From: Humulus lupulus
Taxonomy: Eukaryota; Streptophyta; Magnoliopsida; Rosales; Cannabaceae
DNA: 64,000 bases
Reading direction: 5' to 3'
Assembly (NCBI RefSeq): GCF_963169125.1
Contig: NC_084802.1
Span: 29,579,107-29,643,106 of the forward strand
Part shown: positions 58,052 to 64,000 of the stretch, piece by piece
Layout: every line of letters begins with the position of its first letter
Position numbering within the stretch: position 1 is the first letter of the stretch
The notes under the pieces: model-generated
The model's input: the letters and a program-made list of their open reading frames with translations, nothing else
What the model was told of the DNA's origin: nothing
Databases searched by the model: none
Made by a program: the position numbers and the translations under genes

Positions 58052-60467
58052 TGTAACGCCCTGGATGCCAAGACCGTTACATTGTGTGTTTATAAAGTGC
58101 TAGACTTGCTAATCAAGTCATTTAATTAAGAACGTGTTACTGAAACTATAATGGTACTAGGGTTAAAATGTTTTGGTCTCAAAAGTCACATTTTTCATAA
58201 AGAAACATTTCCTGTTTACACGGGATCCCAAAAATGTTAAGATTGAAACCGTTTACAAAAAATTCAAGGACTAAATACAGTATTAGCCATATTAAGGCAA
58301 AACAGACAATTAGGCAATCTCTGTCCTGATCCACTCCTCGGCCATGGTGACCGAACAACTGGCTATGTACATTCCACCCCACAACCCTCCATCTTAGGAT
58401 TGGTCCAACTTGCCTTTGCCTTTACCTGCACCACGTAGCACCCGTGAGCCAAGGCCCAGCAAGAAAACACAATAGCAAAGCATAAGCAATCAACAGACAA
58501 TCCAATATCTCATATTGCACCACATATTCTTAATCATATCAACATTCAGAATAGTCAAGTATTCAGCATACTAAACATATCAATTTATAACATACACCAA
58601 ATCACATATGATAACTAGGGTTAGCGCCCTCAGGCCGCACCTTCCGTTATCCCACTGACTCCGACCCGCTTAAACCGAGCTCAATGAATATTAAGCTGTC
58701 CTTGGCTACCAATGGCCAAGCCGCGCCCTGTGCGCAAATATTGTGTATGGCACCCTTAGGCCGCTATCACATGTCCCATGGCATAATACCATCATTGACA
58801 TAATACAAATATCGGGAGCACTTAGTCCCATCACAAACATATAACCGGGTGCAATTTTCTTACCTTTAGATTCGCTAGCTTTGATCACTTGACTCCTTGA
58901 GCACAATCCCCCTCGAGTCCTAGTGCTCACCTAATCACAACCATAGGTCAAAGTCATCACCAAACCTCAAGTCCAAAACCTAGCCTCGAGACCAATCCCG
59001 AGCCCCCGGGAAGTCCTAGTTCCACCAAACAAGGTGGTGGAATCGAACCACGAACCCTTGGTAAAAAACCCTTGTAAATAACCCTAAAATCCCTTTCTGG
59101 AAACAAGGCAGCGCTACAGCGCTCTAAGGAGGGCGCTACATTGCTACAAGAAGAACCAAAATCCCCTAGAAAGCATGGCCTAGCACTACAGCGCCCAAAG
59201 GCTAGCGCTGTAGCGCTAGTCACAGACAGCCAACATCCCATTTTTCCTTCCTGCGATTTCCTCGAACCAAACTTAACCAAAACTTCTCCAAACCTTCACC
59301 AAACTCAAAAACAAGCTTATTAACACACTCCACTCATCCCAAGCATCCCAAATACTCAAAACCCAAGCACATGCATCCCTAATCTCAAAATTCACCATAG
59401 CCACTTCTAGACTTCAAAACTCAGCAGAAACCAGTCAAAACATCAAAGTTAAAAGCTCAGAATTTATACCTTTGATGGAAATTCGACCTCAAGTTGCCTC
59501 TAGACCTCCTTAGATTGCTCTTCCTCAACCCTTGGTTCCAACTTCCCTAGAATTCCCCATCAACACAGCTTAGATACCTTAGTTAAAAAACCAAAACCAG
59601 AACTGAAGGAACTACAAAGTTTTACCTCAAGTGATGGTGTGTTCTTGCTAAGCCCTTTCAACTCTTCAAGCCTAGCTCAGGATTCTTGTTGCTCAGCCTA
59701 ACCTAGTTCCCCTCTGAGTTTTGCTCCAAGAAAACACCCAGAAATGGTGAAGGAGATCACCAACTGACTCCTAGGAAAACAACTCTGTTTTCTCCCTTTT
59801 CTTTTCCTTTCTTTTCCTTCTTTTCTTTTCAGACTTCTATTACATTCTACAAACTCCACTTAGCATAAAGCCTTAGTAATACCTATCTCTAAACAGCCAA
59901 ATGACCATTATGCCCTCCCTTTTAATTTTAAACCCTTTAATCCACTTAGGGGCATTTTAGTCATTTTACCAAATTCCCACTAATTCCTCGAGTGTCTCTA
60001 ATATTTTCCGCTTACCTCCCGATACCTAATTAATCACCAATTATATTCCTCGATGTCAAAATAGACTCCAATATACTCACTAAATGCCCATTTATACCCC
60101 CAAGCTCGCCCCGTGCCAGGTATAAATCCCCGCCATGACTTTTCCGCTAAACCGCTCACTAGGATCGTCTCGAGTCACAGATCACAGATATATCCACATA
60201 ATAATGTGGTCTCAACAATTATCACATATATAAATACAGTTATGCCCATAATGGCCAAAATTACGATTATGCCCTTCTAACCTAATCAGGGCCTACATGC
60301 ATACTAATACACATAGTCATGCATCTCGAATATTCAAATAGTCATATAACATGCTTTAGATCATAATCATGCAGTTTACTCATTAAAGTCACACATAATT
60401 CCCATTATGCCCTCCAGGCACACTAATCAAGACCCTTAAGCCTTATTAGCGAATTTGGGTCGTTACA
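58052..60467 (-). mobile_element. Solo LTR (2416 bp) splitting exon 5 of the Ulp1-like gene
   Basis: TGTAACGCCCTGGATGCC to GGGTCGTTACA, with CTGAT at 58047-58051 and 60468-60472. Removing it and one repeat restores VADVLAIVSDVVKPKKEREL in frame. Same family as 45396-47675. Its word island uses a different word, AGCGCTACAGCGCT (59110-59123), AGCACTACAGCGCC and AGCGCTGTAGCGCT (59204-59217). A pyrimidine tract is at 59795-59830. No genes. Confidence 0.95.
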
Positions 60468-61149
60468 CTGATGTTTTAGCAATTGTATCCGATGTTGTGA
60501 AACCTAAGAAGGAGCGTGAGCTTGATGTTTATAATGAATATTTGGATTTTGGAGATCATGCAGTTTTTTTGTCTAAGGATGACATAGCTGAAAACGATGT
60601 TGTTGTGTCTAAGGATGTTATTGATGAAAAAGATATTGTTTCAGGCAAGGTAGATTGTTTATTTTTATTTTATTTTTTAAAAAATATTTATTTTATTCCA
60701 TTGTTCACTTTTGATTTTTATTTTTGAAGGCTACCAGTGAAAAATATTTTGATGCGTTTTTCAATGGGTTAAGTCAGCTTCAAATTGAAGAAAATGTGCT
60801 ATATGGACTAGAGATTGTTTCAAAAATGAAGGTTTGGGTTGTTGTTTATTTTATATTATTATTTTTATTTTTAATATGTTTTTCCTTTATTTTAAGAAAA
60901 ATAATGTTTATTTGAAGGGTAAGAATACATTTAAGTCTGCCTTTGACTTTGGAGTTGATACAGTGAATGATAAGCTGTGGTTCCACACACTTTCTCATTG
61001 TGGAGAATGTATAACAGACTCGGTGGGTTTTCTTTTGTTCTTATATATAATTTTTGTATTTTTTTCTAATGTTGGAATGGTGTTGCGCTTATGTTGTCAT
61101 GATGTGGTTTATGAGAATTTATTTTGTTATTATTTCATGTTGTTTTCAG

Positions 61150-61977
61150 CATATTGATGTCATATTCTACTATTTAAGGAAGAAGGGGAAATATTCAGCT
61201 TCTCCTAAGGTGAACTTAACTATAATAGATTGTTTTTTTAGCGATAGCATATCTTCTCTTTATGATAAATTTTTGCAAAAGAATCGGGATGCATCAGTTC
61301 TTAACCTTAGGCATTCAGTTGCTCAGTTTATAAAAGATAAAAAGCTTATGTGTGGTAAACCATGGATTGAATGTGACAATGTTTTGTTTCCAATCAATAT
61401 GAGGAAGGAGAGCCATTGGATTCTTGGGCGTTTGAATATAAGGGAAAGGATTCTTTACATGTATAACTCGTTGACTTCTGGGCGGCATGAAGTTGCATCT
61501 ATGGCAGCTATGGAGCCATATTCTGTCTTGCTGCCAATGTTTTTTGAGTTGCTGAATTTTTACAATATTAGAAAGTACTCTAGTGCAATTTTTGTTGATT
61601 CCAAGACTCCTTTTTCTGTTGTTAGTGTTGATGGATTGCCTTAACAAGAGGACAAGTAAATAATGTCCTATGTTTTTTATTTGTTCTATTTAATATTTTT
61701 AATGCTTGTTTACATTTTACGAATCCATTAAATGGTGTCTATTTTGCAGTGATTGTGGTATTTTGTTGCATTATTTGCTGAGTATTTTGTTGATTGCAAG
61801 GAAATTCCATCAAGTGACTTTTCAGTTGAAGATCACCGTTCTAGATTGATTGTTCTTCTTTATTTTTATGGAAAAATGAAGCAAATAGAGAACATTGCTA
61901 GTCAATTTGAACTTCGAAAGAAGTCTCCTAAAAGAGTTAGTAAAAAGTTGGAAGAAAATGCAAAAAATTGTGTTTGA
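61150..61977 (+). pseudogene. Ulp1/C48 protease domain exons
   Basis: After TTTTCAG: HIDVIFYYLRKKGKYSASPK, then SVAQFIKDKKLMCGKPWIEC. Catalytic His is in KESHWILGRLNIRERILYMY; the next residue pair is NS where DS (catalytic Asp) is usual. TAA at 61641 interrupts GLP-QEDN, the exon ends at GTAAATA (61656), and the last exon gives DCG (catalytic Cys, 61751-61759). One T appears to be missing in the TATTTTG run just after, so VALFAEYFVDCKEIPSSDFS and HRSRLIVLLYFYGKMK lie in the next frame. The catalytic Gln equivalent may be in the Q of QEDN. Confidence 0.8.
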
Positions 61978-62502
61978 AGGATTGATGATTGTGTATTTTT
62001 TTTGTCGACAACAACTTTTTAGCAACAATAGAACAACTTCAAACATTGTGTTTTATTGTTTTTTTTTTTTATGTAATTTCAGTTTTCTAGATAATAGTCT
62101 AGTTTCTTGGTTTATTTTGGTAACAGTTATCTTGTTGGTCTTATTTCCTTTACAATATATTTCCAGACTTTCATCTTTCTATTCTTTGTCATTTTTGTTT
62201 GTTTGACTATTACAACTATATAGCAACAAGACAACAACATCCTCATAATATAAGCAATTATGTTTTAAAAAGAATAACTGGGCATCATTGATTATGACTT
62301 AATATCAGTCTCATGCATATGTCCCAAAATCTATAAAGACAATAAAAAAATATATTTCATTTTAAAACAAGGGAGAAACAGGCATTAATTAATTTCCTTC
62401 CAATGTTTAAGTTTTTAAAATAAAAAAAAATTGAAACCAATGTTATTTATTTAGGTGATTTGATAAACTAGCATCTTTTTTTGTGTTGCTGTGTTATTAT
62501 TC
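61978..62502. other. AT-rich gap between the convergent MULE genes
   Basis: The 3' regions of the Ulp1-like gene and the transposase meet here. No gene, clear terminator or repeat seen beyond A/T runs. Confidence 0.5.
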
Positions 62503-62940
62503 TCAACTTCTTGGTGGTCGGGTTCGACATGTTTTCCTATTATGACCTCTTTGTCCACACTTGCTGCACTTATTCTTCTTTTTAATTTCCCAAGCAGCTA
62601 TAATTCTTCTTTTTTTTGGTCTTCCAGCCTTCACTCTTTCAAATGGAGGCAACACTATGATGTCTTTGAAAAATTCTGGTAATTCCCAATGTTGTTGTTT
62701 CCCTACTGGATACACAGTTGCATCGTATGTTTCTAACAATACTTTTGTTGTGTAGTAATGTGAACTATAATCGTAGGGGTCTATGTTCATCTCCTTCATC
62801 ACATCAATAGCATGACCACATGGCATTTCATCCTTCTTAAATCTATGGCAAGTGCAAATTCATTCTTTAAGATTTACAATCCATGACATATCTTCTTTAA
62901 ATACATCAAACATATATTCATTTGCTGGCTTTACCTGTAT
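62503..62940 (-). pseudogene. MURA-type MULE transposase, C-terminal part
   Basis: Minus strand. VKPANEYMFDVFKEDMSW, a TGA where Arg is expected, then a SWIM zinc motif CTCHRFKKDEMPCGHA (C-x-C, C-x-H), DYSSHYYTTKVLLETYDATV, HWELPEFF, a basic linker and a zinc knuckle CSKCGQRGHNRKTC, ending at 62503. SWIM plus CCHC ends are typical of MURA proteins, which bind the element's inverted repeats and cut DNA. The catalytic part lies right of the window, beyond the LTR inserted at 62941. Confidence 0.85.
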
Positions 62941-64000
62941 TGTAACGCCTTGGTTACCCCAGGACAGTCACATTTACTGTGAACGTTGAACCGTGAATTT
63001 AACTCACTACCCGAGTTCTTTGGTTAAAAACGTGCTTCTAGGTGTTATTAACAGGTTAAGGAGAAAAACCAATCAAAAGATAAGGATATATTTTATTTAA
63101 AACATAAAACTGTTCATGGGCCCATAAAAACGTTTACAAATTATCTACAACTCCAAAATGGTCATTACAGTTTAAATTTACAACCCGCCGACCTAAGCGG
63201 CAAAAATAGGGTAAACCCCCTAGTTCCTCTGAGAACTCCTTGGCCGTGGTGGTCAAGCGGCCGCATATGTACACATCACCACCTAAGCTCTCCACTCAAA
63301 GCTGGGTGAGCTTTTCTTTCCCTTTACCTGCACCAAATAGCACCCATGAGCCAAAGCCCAGCAAGTTTACACAATATTGCATGAATATAATATCAACAAT
63401 GATCGTAATAATCATTCAGGACTTTTAGTCCAAAATAAAGGAGTGACAGTTGTAAAAGTCACTAAGGTGGGTTCCGTTCCCATCAGCCATGTGACGATAG
63501 GGTCACCTGGGCTTTACAAATAAGTGATCCTTTCACCAGCTTATCAAGATAGGTGTTTGATGAACTAGTCACCAACATAACCTACCACATGACCATAGAG
63601 TCACAACCATGGGATTTCGCTCCCTAGCCACGTGATAGAACAGTCACCTAGGCCTTAGGCCCTGGCTCTGAGTAACTAGTCTTAGACTAGTCAAGCGCTT
63701 ATAATTTTAATCGACCTTAGGGTCGGTCCAGCATTAATGCTCCTAGAGTCATTCAACGCTGATATCGATTAGATATAATCTTTTATCGGCACTGCGTTCA
63801 TGATGCTTATGCCGTTCCTGACTCCCAGGTCAGTAATATGCGACCAGTGCCGATTCTGAATAGTCAGTGCCATACACAAGTAAGCGAGATTTGCTAAGCA
63901 TTTAATATGCAATCAATGTCCACATTTAATAACCAACATGCCTCAGCAACAACCATGCATGTCATATACACAGGGTGCAATTTTCTTACCTCTGGTTCGA
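62941..64000 (-). mobile_element. LTR of the TGTAACG family, cut by window end
   Basis: TGTAACGCCTTGGTTACC begins directly after transposase sequence. Phrases shared with E, F and 45396-47675 include AACCCGCCGACCTAAGCGGC, GTGGTCAAGCGGCCGC and CACCCATGAGCCAAAGCCC. It may be a solo LTR or a full element continuing to the right. No gene in this stretch. Confidence 0.85.

Larger units (their letters stand above)
55208..61977 (+). pseudogene. Ulp1-like cysteine protease gene with DUF1985 domain, nine exons
   Basis: Exons inferred from GT-AG sites and frame: 55208-55396, 55939 to about 56791, 56884-57228, 57330-57569, 58043-58051 plus 60473-60650 (split by a solo LTR), 60730-60831, 60918-61022, 61150-61655, 61750-61977. 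Nearly all junctions are phase 0. The N-terminus is Lys/Ser-rich (MGKKASVKLIEEKPSSHN, NLS-like), then DUF1985, a linker, an acidic exon, and the C48 protease. Ulp1 enzymes process SUMO in the nucleus; those carried by MULEs have no settled role. At least five nonsense codons and three frameshifts make it a pseudogene. Confidence 0.8.
54719..64000. mobile_element. MULE with MURA-type transposase and Ulp1/DUF1985 gene (partial)
   Basis: A nine-exon Ulp1-like gene (plus) converges on the C-terminus of a MURA transposase (minus, 62503-62940). MULEs combining these two genes are known in plants (the Kaonashi/Ulp1-carrying type). The left end is a guess and the right end is outside the window. Two LTR insertions interrupt the element (58052-60467 and 62941 onward). 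Both genes carry stops, so this copy is dead. Confidence 0.6.

Noticed and set aside
55208..61977. Ulp1-like gene as a functional host gene
   Set aside because: Multiple stops and frameshifts, a changed catalytic residue, and an adjacent MURA transposase point to a dead transposon-borne copy.

Overview
This window is plant nuclear DNA, almost certainly from a eudicot, and it is a nested pile of retrotransposons with one DNA transposon at the right end. The evidence is Ty3/gypsy polyproteins of the plant-specific Tat/Retand type (a second RNase H domain and an antisense extra gene) and of the chromovirus (Tekay/Del-like) type, a Cassandra TRIM with 5S-rRNA-like LTRs, initiator-Met-tRNA primer sites, and a MULE carrying an Ulp1/DUF1985 gene. 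No host gene, tRNA gene or true rRNA gene was recognised. The species cannot be fixed from the sequence; Cannabaceae or another rosid is only a guess.

Layout. An old chromovirus (element D) survives only at 50320-53030. A Retand-like element (B) sits in it; B's 5' LTR is left of the window and its 3' LTR is 49596-50319. B is cut by a complete younger Retand-like element (element 1, 561-13428, duplication GAAGT), a solo LTR E (14781-26399, GTTTC), a solo LTR (26481-27642, ATAAC), a non-coding solo-LTR-like unit H (about 33732-44811) and another solo LTR (45396-47675, GATCG/TATCG). E contains a rearranged chromovirus F (15844-24620, CCGGG), which contains unit G. H contains chromovirus C (33789-43274, ATTAT), whose pol is split by a Cassandra TRIM (37038-37852, AATAC). 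The nest is five levels deep in two places, and most levels are dated relative to each other by 5-bp target duplications read directly in the sequence.

Element 1 and B have the order LTR, gag, protease, RT/RNase H, archaeal-type RNase H, integrase, spacer, then a divergent antisense locus, then LTR. In element 1 pol is closed almost only by in-frame nonsense codons. The antisense locus has matching splice sites, ORF ends and coding text in both copies, which argues that it was a genuine gene; it appears to encode two proteins, one like the plant 'putative gypsy type transposon' family and one with a coiled coil.

From about 54.7 kb to the end lies a MULE: a nine-exon Ulp1-like gene with a DUF1985 domain on the plus strand (now a pseudogene, split by a solo LTR) converging on the C-terminus of a MURA-type transposase on the minus strand, itself cut by another LTR at 62941.

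The most unusual signal is not a gene. Several LTR families in the window each carry a 100-190 bp island of four to six scattered copies of one near-palindromic word, at the same LTR position in related LTRs but with a different word, and often just upstream of the TATA box.
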